From: Thermaceae bacterium
GTDB lineage: Bacteria; Deinococcota; Deinococci; Deinococcales; Marinithermaceae
DNA length: 7,089 nucleotides
NCBI GenBank assembly: GCA_015490435.1
Contig: WFXV01000125.1
Coordinates: 1-7,089 of the forward strand
Direction of reading: 5' to 3'
Below the pieces are notes generated by a model that worked only from the letters and a program-made list of their open reading frames with translations, searched no databases and had not been told where the DNA came from. This document shows, in pieces, positions 1-5,545 of this stretch (position 1 is its first letter; every line of letters starts with the position of its first letter). The translations under genes and the position numbers were made by a program.

Positions 1-98
1 ACCATCGCCCCCACCACCGCGCCCCCGGGCAGGCGCAGGTGGTGGGCGAGCAGTCCGGCGCCGACGGCGAAGAAAAGGCCGAGACCAAGCCCCTGCAT
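1..98 (-). CDS. N-terminus of a membrane protein, possibly AbrB-type (partial)
   Basis: Only the first 32 codons and part of the next are in the window; the gene runs off the left edge. The visible protein begins MQGLGLGLFFAVGAGLLAHH and is one hydrophobic, glycine-rich membrane segment (about residues 3-18). It is followed by LRLPGGAVVGAM, which resembles the 'LP-x-(G/A)-x-x-x-G-A-M' turn seen in AbrB-type membrane proteins (the family often misnamed ammonia monooxygenase). The ATG at 98-96 was chosen because another ATG at 106-104 is in a different frame and gives a non-membrane sequence. There is no Shine-Dalgarno sequence at a useful distance, but a TANNNT element lies 6 bases upstream, so the mRNA is probably leaderless. 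The family call is a guess from a short stretch. That this is the start of a membrane protein is more secure. Confidence 0.55.
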   Translation of the reverse strand, partial: MQGLGLGLFFAVGAGLLAHHLRLPGGAVVGAM

Positions 99-104
99 GC
101 CCCC

Positions 105-110
105 ATGCTA
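105..110 (-). promoter_or_regulatory. Candidate -10 element of a leaderless minus-strand gene
   Basis: On the minus strand TAGCAT (110-105) fits the -10 pattern TANNNT and ends 6 bases before the ATG at 98. Transcription would therefore start at or next to the start codon. Leaderless genes with this spacing are common in the Deinococcus-Thermus phylum. No convincing -35 is visible; GCTTTT at 133-128 has the right spacing but is a poor match. Confidence 0.35.
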
Positions 111-122
111 GCCCCGAAAAGG

Positions 123-151
123 GTGACAAAAGCCCACGCGCGCGCTAAAAT
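123..151 (+). promoter_or_regulatory. Sigma-70-type promoter of rnpB
   Basis: GTGACA (123-128) and TAAAAT (146-151) each differ by one base from the TTGACA and TATAAT consensus and are separated by exactly 17 bases. The expected start point is 7-9 bases downstream, at about 158-160. This coincides with the first base of the P1 helix of RNase P RNA (160), so promoter and RNA structure support each other. The spacer contains an alternating purine-pyrimidine run, ACGCGCGCGC (136-145). Confidence 0.8.
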
Positions 152-159
152 ATACCTTT

Positions 160-525
<366 letters not shown>

Positions 526-526
526 G

Positions 527-555
527 CCGGGCCCTTCGGGGCCCGGTTTCTTCTT
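527..555 (+). terminator. Intrinsic terminator of rnpB
   Basis: A perfect 8-bp stem CCGGGCCC / GGGCCCGG (527-534 with 539-546) is closed by a TTCG tetraloop and followed by the T-rich tail TTTCTTCTT (547-555). It begins one base after the P1 helix ends, so it should release RNase P RNA with a very short trailer. It also separates rnpB from the dcw cluster, although the interrupted T tract may allow some read-through. Confidence 0.85.
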
Positions 556-571
556 ACCCCCCATTTGGGGG

Positions 572-622
572 TGGGGAGACAGGGTAGATCTGTGGTAAAT
601 CAATAGGGAGAAGTGGGAAAAT
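572..622 (+). promoter_or_regulatory. Direct repeats upstream of mraZ, candidate MraZ boxes
   Basis: Two tandem pairs of 9-base repeats are visible: TGGGGAGAC (572-580) with AGGGTAGAT (581-589), and AGGGAGAAG (605-613) with TGGGAAAAT (614-622). They share the pattern (T/A)GGGNARAN. A degenerate copy, TGGTAAATC or GTGGTAAAT, lies between the pairs at about 592-601. MraZ proteins bind short G-rich direct repeats (TGGGN type in E. coli) in front of their own operon, so these are plausible autoregulatory sites. The operon promoter should lie in the same region. The best -10 is TAAATC (596-601), with an extended TGG in front, but no good -35 goes with it. If it is used, the boxes flank and overlap the promoter. 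The rest of 556-662 shows only a weak 5-bp C/G hairpin at 558-571. Confidence 0.4.
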
Positions 623-629
623 GTGTTAA

Positions 630-645
630 CCTCTCCCATGAGAGG
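630..645 (+). other. Small hairpin in the mraZ leader
   Basis: CCTCTC (630-635) and GAGAGG (640-645) form a perfect 6-bp stem with the loop CCAT. The right arm overlaps the purine-rich stretch GAGAGGAGAG (640-649), the nearest strong match to a Shine-Dalgarno core. That stretch lies rather far from the mraZ ATG at 663. The second purine patch GAGGG (651-655) is 7 bases from the ATG and remains free. The hairpin might tune mraZ translation; the stem is short and the case is weak. Confidence 0.3.
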
Positions 646-662
646 AGAGCGAGGGCGTATCC

Positions 663-1091
663 ATGCCGTACGGCGAGTTCAGCTACAACCTCGACGACAA
701 GGGCCGGGTCGTCATCCCCCCGCCCTTTCGCGAGTTCGTCGCCGACGGCATGGTGCTGACCCGGGGGCTCGAAGGAGGGCTTTACGTCTTCCCCCTCGGG
801 GTCTGGAACGCGATCGAGGAGGAGCTCGAGAAACTCCCCCTCACCGACGCCAACGCCCGCCGCTTCGTGCGTTTCTTCTACATGGGGGCCCACAAGACCC
901 GGATGGACAAGGGCGGGCGGGTGCTGATCCCGCCCACGTTGCGGCAGTTCGCCGGGCTCGAGGACAGCGTGATCGTGGCCGGCGCCCCCAAAAGGCTCGA
1001 GATCTGGTCGGAGGACCGCTGGTGGCAGGAGATCCGCCAGGCGATGGCCAACCCGCCGATCCCCGACCGGCTTAAGGACCTCGGACTATGA
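663..1091 (+). CDS. mraZ: MraZ, transcriptional regulator of the dcw cluster
   Basis: This 142-residue protein has the usual MraZ length (about 140-150) and two tandem SpoVT/AbrB-type swapped-hairpin repeats. The first is at about residues 4-50, with the signature DDKGRVVIP (11-19). The second is at about 76-122, with DKGGRVLIP (82-90). The N-terminus MPYGEFSYNLDDKGR matches the family start. MraZ forms ring-shaped oligomers that bind G-rich direct repeats in front of the dcw operon and repress it; candidate sites lie at 572-622. The ATG at 663 was chosen because GAGGG at 651-655 is well placed and the in-frame ATG at 621 meets a stop two codons later. The stop overlaps the rsmH start as ATGA. 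The C-terminal tail (130-142) is proline-containing and less typical. Identity is secure; autoregulation is inferred from the family. Confidence 0.96.
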   Translation: MPYGEFSYNLDDKGRVVIPPPFREFVADGMVLTRGLEGGLYVFPLGVWNAIEEELEKLPLTDANARRFVRFFYMGAHKTRMDKGGRVLIPPTLRQFAGLEDSVIVAGAPKRLEIWSEDRWWQEIRQAMANPPIPDRLKDLGL

Positions 1092-1942
1092 CCATGACCC
1101 TCGCCCACCGCCCGGTCCTGCTCGAGGAAACCCTGGCCGCTTTGCGCCCGGGGCCGGGCAAGGTGATCGTGGACGCCACCTTCGGCGGGGGCGGGCACAC
1201 CGAGGCGCTCCTCGCCGCGGGGGCGCGGGTGATCGCGCTGGACAAGGACCCCGAGGCGATCGCCCGGGGCCGGGCCCGCTTCGCCAAGGAGCCCCGCCTC
1301 ACCCTGGTCGAGGCCGACTTCCGGGAGCTCGGGCGGGTGCTCGAGGAACTCGGCGTCGCAGAGGTGGACGGCGTGCTCGCCGACCTCGGGGTCTCGAGCT
1401 ACCACCTGGACGACCCCAAAAGGGGCTTTTCCTACCGCCTGGAGGGGCCCCTCGACATGCGCATGGGGAGCGAGGGGCCGAGCGCCGCCGAGGTGGTGAA
1501 CACCCTGCCCGAGCGCGAGCTCGCCCGGATCCTCCGGGAGTTCGGCGAGGAGCCGGCGGCGGCCCGGATCGCCCGGGCGATCGTGCGGGCGCGGCCGCTC
1601 TCCACCACCACCGAGCTCGCCGAGGTGGTGCGGCGGGCGGTGGGCTACCGGCGGGCCGGGCACCCCGCCCGGAAGACCTTCCAGGCCCTCAGGATCTACG
1701 TCAACGACGAGCTCGGAGCGCTCCGGGCGCTGCTTGGGGAAAGCGCGCACCGGATCCGAAGCGGCGGCCGGCTCGCGGTGATCAGCTTCCACTCGCTCGA
1801 GGACCGCGAGGTGAAGCGCTTTTTCCGGGAAAGCTCCGAGTTCGAGCCGCTCTTCAAGAAGCCCGTCGTGCCGCGCCCCGAGGAGGTGGCCGAAAACCCC
1901 CGGGCGCGGAGCGCCAAGCTCCGGGTGGGGGTGCGCCGGTGA
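1088..1942 (+). CDS. rsmH: 16S rRNA (cytosine-1402-N4)-methyltransferase RsmH
   Basis: RsmH (formerly MraW) uses S-adenosylmethionine to methylate N4 of C1402 in the 16S rRNA P site, tuning start codon choice and decoding. All family motifs are present in the 284-residue protein: HRPVLLEE (7-14), the SAM-binding VDATFGGGGHTEALL (28-42), ALDKDPEA (50-57), the core VDGVLADLGVSS (93-104), FSYRLEGPLDMRM (114-126), HPARKTFQALRIYVNDEL (192-209), VISFHSLEDR (231-240) and NPRARSAKLR (270-279). The insert domain at about 110-205 is complete. The ATG overlaps the mraZ stop by four bases, with AAGGA (1074-1078) 9 bases upstream. A second ATG two codons on (1094) would give nearly the same protein. RsmH almost always follows mraZ in dcw clusters. 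No defect is visible. Confidence 0.97.
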   Translation: MTMTLAHRPVLLEETLAALRPGPGKVIVDATFGGGGHTEALLAAGARVIALDKDPEAIARGRARFAKEPRLTLVEADFRELGRVLEELGVAEVDGVLADLGVSSYHLDDPKRGFSYRLEGPLDMRMGSEGPSAAEVVNTLPERELARILREFGEEPAAARIARAIVRARPLSTTTELAEVVRRAVGYRRAGHPARKTFQALRIYVNDELGALRALLGESAHRIRSGGRLAVISFHSLEDREVKRFFRESSEFEPLFKKPVVPRPEEVAENPRARSAKLRVGVRR

Positions 1943-2187
1943 GGGCGGTGGTGCTCCGCTGGGGCTTTTTGCTGGCCGGGCTGCTCTTTCTCCTGGCCCT
2001 GGTGGGGGCGAACGCCCAGGCGAAAAGGCGGGCCCTGGCCGAGCTCCGCGCCGAGCACGCCGCGCTCCAGGCCCGGGTGGCCGAGCTCGAGGCCGAGCTC
2101 GCCGCCCGCAAGAACCCCAAGAGGGTGCTCGAGTGGGCGAAGCGCGCTGGCTTCGTGCCGCTCGCGGAAGGGCGGTGGGCGCGGTGA
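1939..2187 (+). CDS. ftsL: FtsL-like septum protein
   Basis: This small protein of 82 residues has the FtsL/DivIC layout. It has a short N-terminus, one membrane helix (about 8-25) and an extracytoplasmic coiled coil rich in A, E, L and R (about 29-57, with ELRAEHAALQARVAELEAEL). The short tail NPKRVLEWAKRAGFVPL (59-75) recalls the 'A..lGm' end of FtsL. FtsL bridges FtsB/DivIC and the FtsW-FtsI synthase in the divisome. The family is poorly conserved in sequence, so the call rests on topology and on its place between rsmH and ftsI, the standard ftsL slot. It starts at a GTG that overlaps the rsmH stop (GTGA) and ends in another GTGA overlap with ftsI. There is no strong ribosome binding site, so translation probably depends on coupling to rsmH. 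Confidence 0.85.
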   Translation: MRAVVLRWGFLLAGLLFLLALVGANAQAKRRALAELRAEHAALQARVAELEAELAARKNPKRVLEWAKRAGFVPLAEGRWAR

Positions 2188-3545
2188 ACCGGGCCGGGCT
2201 CCGCCGGACCTGGGTCGCCGGCGCGTTCGTCCTCGGCTGGGCGCTGGTCTTCGCCTACGGCGCCCTCCAGCTCCTCGCTGCGCCCCGGGGGTTCTTCCCC
2301 GCGCCGGAGTCGCCGCCCCCGCTCACCAAGCCCCGGGGCCGCATCCTCACCGCCGACGGCCAAGTGCTCGCGGTCTCCCCCCGCCGGGGCGAGCGCCGCT
2401 ACCCCCTGGGCACCCTGGCGGGGCAGATCGTGGGCTACACCGAGCGCGCGCGCGGGCGCTACGGGCGCGGGCTCGCGGGGATCGAGGGCCTGCGCAACCT
2501 GACCCTGGCCCGCGGCCAGGACGTCCGGCTCACCTTGGACGCCCGGGTCCAGGCGCTCGCGGAAGAGGCCCTCGCCCGCGGCATGGAGCGGGCGAAGGCC
2601 CGCTGGGGGGCGGTGGTGGTGCTTGCCTCAGACGGCCGGGTGCTGGCCGCGGCCAACGCCCCCTTCTTCGACCCCCAAAGCCCCCGGGGGAAACCCGGCG
2701 AGGACCCCCGCCTCGCCAACTACGCCTTCCGCTACCTGATCGAGCCGGGTTCGACGGTCAAGGCGCTGACCGCAGCGGTGCTGCTGGAGGAGGGCGCGGT
2801 TCGACCCGAGGAGCGCGTCGAGGTGCCCGCGAAGCGGAAGGTCGCGGACCGGATGGTGCGCGACTGGCGCTGGCACCCCACCGAGGAGTGGACCCTCGAG
2901 GAGATCCTCGCCCACTCCTCCAACGTCGGCATCAGCCTCCTGGCCGAGCGCATCCCGAAGGCGACCCTCCACCGCTACTTCGAAAAGCTCCACCTCGCCG
3001 ACGGACGGCTCCTCGCCGGCCTGGCCGCGCGGCCGCTCTTCCCTACCCTCGAGCGCTGGGGCCCGGTGGAGTACGCCAACGCCACCTTCGGCCAGGGCTT
3101 CGCGGTCACTCCCTTGCACCTGGCGGCGGCGATGAACGCCCTCGCCGACGGGCGCTTCCACCGCCCCCGGATCTTCGCGGACGACCCCGCCTTGAGCGTG
3201 CGGGTCTTCTCCGAGGCCACCGCCCGCAAGGTGCGCGCCATGCTCGAGCGCCGGCTCGCCACCCGGGCCCGGCTTCCCGGCTACCGTCTCGCGGGCAAGA
3301 CCGGAACCGCCCAGATCGCCACCCGGGGCGGCTACGACCCCGAGCGGGTGGTGGCGCTTTTCGCCGGGTTCGTTCCCGCGGACCGCCCCCGGGCGACCGC
3401 GGTGGTGGTCCTCTACGACCCCCAGCTTCCCCCCGAGGAGCGCTACGGGTCGAAGCTCGCCGCCCCCGTCTTCCGGGAGCTCGCGGCCGGGATGCTGAGC
3501 CTGTGGGGCGAGCCCCCGGCGCGTGCTAAGCTAGGCGTTAGGTGA
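2184..3545 (+). CDS. ftsI: FtsI, septal peptidoglycan transpeptidase (class B PBP, PBP3-type)
   Basis: FtsI cross-links peptidoglycan at the septum, with FtsW as its glycosyltransferase partner. The 453-residue protein has a short cytoplasmic end, one membrane anchor (about 9-32) and a brief pedestal beginning PRGRILTADGQVLA (50-63). The transpeptidase domain (about 115-440) carries all three active-site motifs: S190-TVK193 with the acylated serine, S245-S-N247, and K372-TG374 in LAGKTGTAQ. It is short for the family (E. coli has 588). The missing part is mostly the pedestal, which goes almost directly from VLAVSPRRGERRYPLG to GQIVGYTE and GLAGIEG. An open start exists 17 codons upstream (GTG at 2133). 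I prefer GTG at 2184 because it gives the same GTGA overlap with the preceding stop as neighbouring genes and puts the anchor near the N-terminus. Confidence 0.94.
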   Translation: MNRAGLRRTWVAGAFVLGWALVFAYGALQLLAAPRGFFPAPESPPPLTKPRGRILTADGQVLAVSPRRGERRYPLGTLAGQIVGYTERARGRYGRGLAGIEGLRNLTLARGQDVRLTLDARVQALAEEALARGMERAKARWGAVVVLASDGRVLAAANAPFFDPQSPRGKPGEDPRLANYAFRYLIEPGSTVKALTAAVLLEEGAVRPEERVEVPAKRKVADRMVRDWRWHPTEEWTLEEILAHSSNVGISLLAERIPKATLHRYFEKLHLADGRLLAGLAARPLFPTLERWGPVEYANATFGQGFAVTPLHLAAAMNALADGRFHRPRIFADDPALSVRVFSEATARKVRAMLERRLATRARLPGYRLAGKTGTAQIATRGGYDPERVVALFAGFVPADRPRATAVVVLYDPQLPPEERYGSKLAAPVFRELAAGMLSLWGEPPARAKLGVR

Positions 3546-3575
3546 GTGTGTTGTGTATATGACTCAACATACTCA
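3543..3575 (+). promoter_or_regulatory. Inverted repeat around the murF start codons
   Basis: Arms TGAGTGTGTTG (3543-3553) and CAACATACTCA (3565-3575) pair over 11 bases with a single G-U wobble (3548 with 3570) and leave an 11-base loop. The repeat begins on the ftsI stop codon TGA. The loop holds the ATG at 3559-3561, and the alternative GTG begins on the last base of the left arm. The stretch is strikingly AT-rich compared with its surroundings. In RNA it would hide the start region of murF; in DNA it would look like a regulator's operator. No terminator-like T run follows. Which role it plays, if either, is not shown by the sequence. Confidence 0.6.
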
Positions 3576-4836
3576 AGAAACGCTTGATCCCGCCTGGGTC
3601 GCCCAAAAGACCGGGGGCACCGTGGGACCCGAGGCAAAGCCCGCTCGCGACCTGGTCTGGGACAGCCGGCAGGTGACCCCGGGGGCGGCCTTCGTCGCCC
3701 TCCCCGGCGCCCGCACCCACGGGAACGCCTTCCTAGAGGAGGCGGCGGCTAAGGGGGCCGCCTTTTTGCTCACCGACCGGCCCCACCCGCGGGCGGTGCG
3801 GGTGGCGGACCCCTACCGGGCCCTCCTTCGCCTCGGCCGGGCGATCAGGGACCGGTTTCCCGGCCCGGTGATCGGGGTCACCGGGAGCGTGGGCAAGACC
3901 AGCACCAAGGAGGCGATCGCCCAGGGGCTCGGTCTCGCCGCCCCCGAGGGCAACCTCAATACCCCGCCGGCGCTGGCCCGGTTTTTTCTCCGGCTCAAGA
4001 GGGCGCCGGGAGCGGTGGTCGAGCTCGGGATCGACCGGGTCGGGGAGATGGACGACCTGCTCGCCTTAAGCCACCCCGACCTCGGGGTTCTCACCGCGGT
4101 GGCGCCGGCCCACCTTGAAGGGCTCGGGGACCTCGAGACGGTGGCCCGGGAGAAGACCAAGCTCCTCCGCGAGGCGGCGCTTGCCCTGGCGGAACACGGC
4201 CTCGCCGAGCGGCTCGGGCTCGCGGTTCCCACCTACGGGTTCTCGGAAGGGGCCCGGTTTTCGGGACGGGAGCTCCGCCTCGACCCGGAAGGGACCGCGT
4301 TTCGCTACTGGAATTTTCGGGTGCGGCTCCCCTACCCCGGCCGGGGGGTGGCGCTCGCGGCGCTCGCGGCGCTCGCGGTGGCCGAGCTCCTCGGCCGGCC
4401 GGTGGCCGAGGTGGTGGACCGGCTCGCGGTGCTCAAGCTGCCGCCGGGGAGGATGGAACTAAGGAGGATCGGGCCCTACCGGGTGCTCTTCGACGCCTAC
4501 AACGCGAACCCGGCCTCGCTCCGGGCGGGGCTCGAGGTCCTCGCCCGGCAACCGGGGCGAAAGCTCGCGGTGATCGGGGAGATGAAGGAGCTCGGGACCA
4601 AGGCCGCCGAATACCACCGGGAGGCGGCGGCCGAGGCCGCCCGGGTCGCCGACCGGGTGCTTTTCGTCGGGGCCTACGCCGAGCTCATGGCCGAGGCGGC
4701 CGGCGGCGAGGCGGCGGCCGACCTCGAGGAGGCCCGGGCGAAGCTCCGCGCCCTTCTTCGGCCCGGGGACACGGTCTACCTCAAGGCCTCGCGGGCTCTC
4801 GGCTTCGAGGCGCTGCTGGAGGTCTTCGATGGCTAG
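3553..4836 (+). CDS. murF: MurF, UDP-MurNAc-tripeptide:D-Ala-D-Ala ligase
   Basis: MurF uses ATP to add D-Ala-D-Ala to UDP-MurNAc-tripeptide, the last cytoplasmic step before MraY. Of 427 residues, the N-terminal substrate domain has DSRQVTPGAAFVALPG (37-52). The central ATPase domain has the P-loop GVTGSVGKTSTKE (108-120), GNLNTP (133-138), VELGIDRVGEMDDLL (156-170) and AHLEGLGDLETVAREKTKL (186-204), which contains the lysines expected near the carbamylated position. The C-terminal domain has PPGRME (297-302), FDAYNANPASL (313-323), a signature that marks MurF rather than MurE, and YLKASRALGFE (409-419). The P-loop has S where most have T (GKTST). The usual N-x-D-D stretch after the lysine region is not recognisable; it is replaced by a short alanine-rich link. 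GTG 3553 was chosen over ATG 3559 because AGGTGA (3540-3545) lies 7 bases before it. An inverted repeat surrounds both starts. Confidence 0.93.
   Translation: MYMTQHTQETLDPAWVAQKTGGTVGPEAKPARDLVWDSRQVTPGAAFVALPGARTHGNAFLEEAAAKGAAFLLTDRPHPRAVRVADPYRALLRLGRAIRDRFPGPVIGVTGSVGKTSTKEAIAQGLGLAAPEGNLNTPPALARFFLRLKRAPGAVVELGIDRVGEMDDLLALSHPDLGVLTAVAPAHLEGLGDLETVAREKTKLLREAALALAEHGLAERLGLAVPTYGFSEGARFSGRELRLDPEGTAFRYWNFRVRLPYPGRGVALAALAALAVAELLGRPVAEVVDRLAVLKLPPGRMELRRIGPYRVLFDAYNANPASLRAGLEVLARQPGRKLAVIGEMKELGTKAAEYHREAAAEAARVADRVLFVGAYAELMAEAAGGEAAADLEEARAKLRALLRPGDTVYLKASRALGFEALLEVFDG
4351..4377 (+). repeat. Three perfect 9-base tandem repeats inside murF
   Basis: GCGCTCGCG occurs three times head to tail (4351-4359, 4360-4368, 4369-4377). 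In frame it encodes Ala-Leu-Ala three times (residues 267-275), within a helix of the MurF central or C-terminal region. It is probably a slippage product in GC-rich DNA and a possible site of length variation between strains. Confidence 0.85.
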
Positions 4837-5545
4837 GGGGCTTTTCGCGTTGCTCCTCTTGCTTTCGGCCTGCGCCCCGAGGCCGGGCGAACGGGGGCCG
4901 GTCCTCCTCGTTCCCGGGGGCCGGATCGTCGGCGCCTGGGCCGAGCTCGAGGGCGGCTTTCCCCTGCCGGGGCCGCCGATTCTCGCCGATTGGGCAGGCT
5001 CCCGGCTCTACCTCGCCTACCCCTACGAGCTCGACGTGCTCGAGGGGGGCGAGCTGGTGGATAGCTACGACCTCCCCGGCATTCCCCGCTTCCTCCACGC
5101 CCGGCCGGAGCCAGTGGTGGGCACCCCTGAAGGGGTCTTCGCCCCGGGGCTGGGCTTTTTCCCCTACCCCGCCCGGGACGCCCGCCGGCGGGAAGGGCGG
5201 ATCTACTGGACCGACGGCGACGCCCACGAAGGCGAGGCGCGCCTTTTCGCCGGGGGGTTTCGGGCGGTGGTGGCCGACCGGGAGCGGGTCGCCTTCCTGG
5301 GAAAAGAGGCGCGGTTTTTGCAGGGCGAGCGCTTTCCCATACCCCCCTTCTTGAAGGCCGAGCTCTTTGAAAACCTCTACCTGCTCACCGAGACCGGGGT
5401 GGTCGCCTACACTCCGAGCGGGCTCCTGCTCGCTGAGCGAAAAGGGCGGTTTTCCGACCTGGCGGTAGACGCGCGCGGGGTCTGGCTCCTCACCCCGAGC
5501 GGACGGGTGCTCGCCCTCGACCCTTACCTGGAGGTGCAAAGGTGA
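4829..5545 (+). CDS. Predicted lipoprotein of unknown function in the dcw cluster
   Basis: I do not recognise this 238-residue protein. It begins with a clear lipoprotein signal: short basic start MARG, hydrophobic core LFALLLLL (5-12) and lipobox L12-SAC15, so Cys15 should be lipidated and the protein membrane-anchored outside the cytoplasm. The mature part is rich in short beta-prone stretches with repeated turns, such as GGRIVGAW (30-37), GSRLYLAY (57-64), EGRIYWTDGD (122-131), ENLYLLTETGVVAY (181-194), RGVWLLTPSGRVLALDP (216-232). This spacing suggests a small beta-propeller or similar repeat fold (inference). It overlaps the murF end by 8 bases, has a strong GGAGGT (4818-4823) 5 bases before its ATG, and ends in a GTGA overlap with mraY. 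It is therefore firmly built into the operon. A structural or scaffold role in envelope growth is a reasonable guess, not shown. Confidence 0.88.
   Translation: MARGLFALLLLLSACAPRPGERGPVLLVPGGRIVGAWAELEGGFPLPGPPILADWAGSRLYLAYPYELDVLEGGELVDSYDLPGIPRFLHARPEPVVGTPEGVFAPGLGFFPYPARDARRREGRIYWTDGDAHEGEARLFAGGFRAVVADRERVAFLGKEARFLQGERFPIPPFLKAELFENLYLLTETGVVAYTPSGLLLAERKGRFSDLAVDARGVWLLTPSGRVLALDPYLEVQR

Noticed and set aside
556..572. C-run/G-run hairpin (CCCCC, loop ATTT, GGGGG) after the rnpB terminator
   Set aside because: The stem is only 5 bp of simple sequence with no T tail, so it cannot be called a second terminator with any confidence.
878..1792. Long open frame on the minus strand opposite mraZ and rsmH (304 codons)
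   Set aside because: It is a shadow of high-GC coding DNA. The plus strand encodes well-conserved MraZ and RsmH, while the minus-strand protein is low-complexity, rich in G, P, R and H, and matches no motif I know.
2133..2183. Longer FtsI start at GTG 2133
   Set aside because: It would add 17 charged residues and a 55-base overlap with the ftsL-like gene, against the uniform 4-base overlaps elsewhere in the operon.
2888..3529. Plus-strand open frame inside ftsI in another frame (213 codons)
   Set aside because: It is R-, P- and G-rich and lies wholly within the transpeptidase domain, whose catalytic motifs are intact in the main frame.
4781..5539. Open frame on the minus strand opposite the lipoprotein gene (252 codons)
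   Set aside because: The plus-strand frame has a signal peptide, a lipobox, a strong ribosome binding site and overlaps with both neighbours. The minus-strand product is an unstructured P-, G- and E-rich sequence with no ribosome binding site.
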